Of a stretch of DNA of 5,759 nt, positions 5,652 to 5,759 are shown one piece after another. Below the pieces are notes generated by a model. That model was not told where the DNA came from, did not search any database, and was given only the letters and a program-made list of their open reading frames with translations. Origin of the DNA: Verrucomicrobia bacterium UBA740 (GTDB lineage Bacteria > Verrucomicrobiota > Kiritimatiellia > RFP12 > UBA1067); the NCBI GenBank assembly GCA_002298665.1, contig DBKW01000064.1, positions 1-5,759 on the forward strand. Direction: 5' to 3'. Both the position numbers and the translations under genes were made by a program. The stretch's first letter is position 1; every line of letters starts with the position of its first letter.

Positions 5652-5679
5652 TTCTACATTCTCTACACTTCCTACACGG
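5652..5679. repeat. CTACAT-type degenerate repeat, copy 2
   Basis: Second 28-nt copy, 23 of 28 identical to 5555-5582, ending in the same CTACACGG. It is followed by TTAATTAA and a pyrimidine-rich run. Confidence 0.6.
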
Positions 5680-5743
5680 TTAATTAATCCCCCCTCTCTC
5701 CCCATTCTCCTGATCTCCACGGCTACTATCGATAGCCCCCCCC

Positions 5744-5759
5744 CTACATTTTCTACATT
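5744..5759. repeat. CTACAT-type repeat, copy 3, cut by the window end
   Basis: CTACATTTTCTACATT repeats the core of the two upstream copies and runs off the right edge, so the repeat field continues beyond the window. Confidence 0.45.

Larger units (their letters stand above)
5398..5759. other. Non-coding right flank of the locus
   Basis: No credible gene is seen in this stretch after the tracrRNA terminator: the short open frames lack ribosome sites and recognisable motifs. Besides the minus-strand promoter at 5433-5461 it holds an 8-bp inverted repeat CCGATCCT/AGGATCGG (5474-5481 with 5518-5525), a tandem 9-mer GGACARGTA (5525-5533, 5534-5542, plus GGAC), a GC-rich hairpin and CTACAT-type degenerate repeats. 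The composition (long C and pyrimidine runs) is unlike the cas genes and looks like intergenic repeat sequence. Confidence 0.6.

Noticed and set aside
5721..5737. Inverted repeat GGCTA/TAGCC around TATCGA as an operator or attachment site
   Set aside because: The stem is only 5 bp with no neighbouring gene or partner site, so chance is an adequate explanation.

Overview
This window holds most of a type II-C CRISPR-Cas locus: three cas genes, a CRISPR array cut by the left edge, and a tracrRNA gene with its own promoter and terminator. On the minus strand the order is cas9 (1208 aa), cas1 (298 aa), cas2 (115 aa). There is no csn2 or cas4, which together with the Cas9 motifs places the locus in subtype II-C. 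The host is probably a moderately GC-rich Gram-negative-type bacterium. The Cas9 motifs resemble the Bacteroidota-like and PVC-like II-C branch, and the right flank carries GC-rich hairpins and CTACAT-type spacer repeats. A PVC relative (Kiritimatiellota, Lentisphaerota or Verrucomicrobiota) is a guess only; no taxonomic marker gene is present.

Layout from left to right: 1-281 is the array, with four complete 36-nt repeats plus a partial one, separated by 29-30 nt spacers. 282-346 is a short trailer. 347-383 is a strong intrinsic terminator on the plus strand, ending next to the cas2 stop codon. 385-732 is cas2, 725-1621 is cas1 and 1647-5273 is cas9, all on the minus strand and closely packed as one operon. 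5287-5397 is the tracrRNA transcription unit on the plus strand. 5398-5759 is non-coding and contains a strong minus-strand promoter and short degenerate repeats.

How the parts fit together: the tracrRNA anti-repeat (5321-5337) is complementary to the first 17 nt of the plus-strand repeat, with a 2x2 mismatch. The crRNAs are therefore made from the plus strand, towards cas2 and opposite to the cas operon, as in Neisseria and Campylobacter II-C loci. Array transcription should stop at the terminator beside cas2. Cas9 with crRNA:tracrRNA would cut invading DNA; Cas1 and Cas2 would integrate new spacers.

The most interesting features are regulatory. The tracrRNA is very compact (about 77 nt predicted). 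The best cas9 promoter (5433-5461, minus strand) lies beyond the tracrRNA gene, so the predicted cas9 mRNA leader is antisense to the whole tracrRNA and the two promoters face each other. A second divergent pair of -10 boxes overlaps at 5309-5317.
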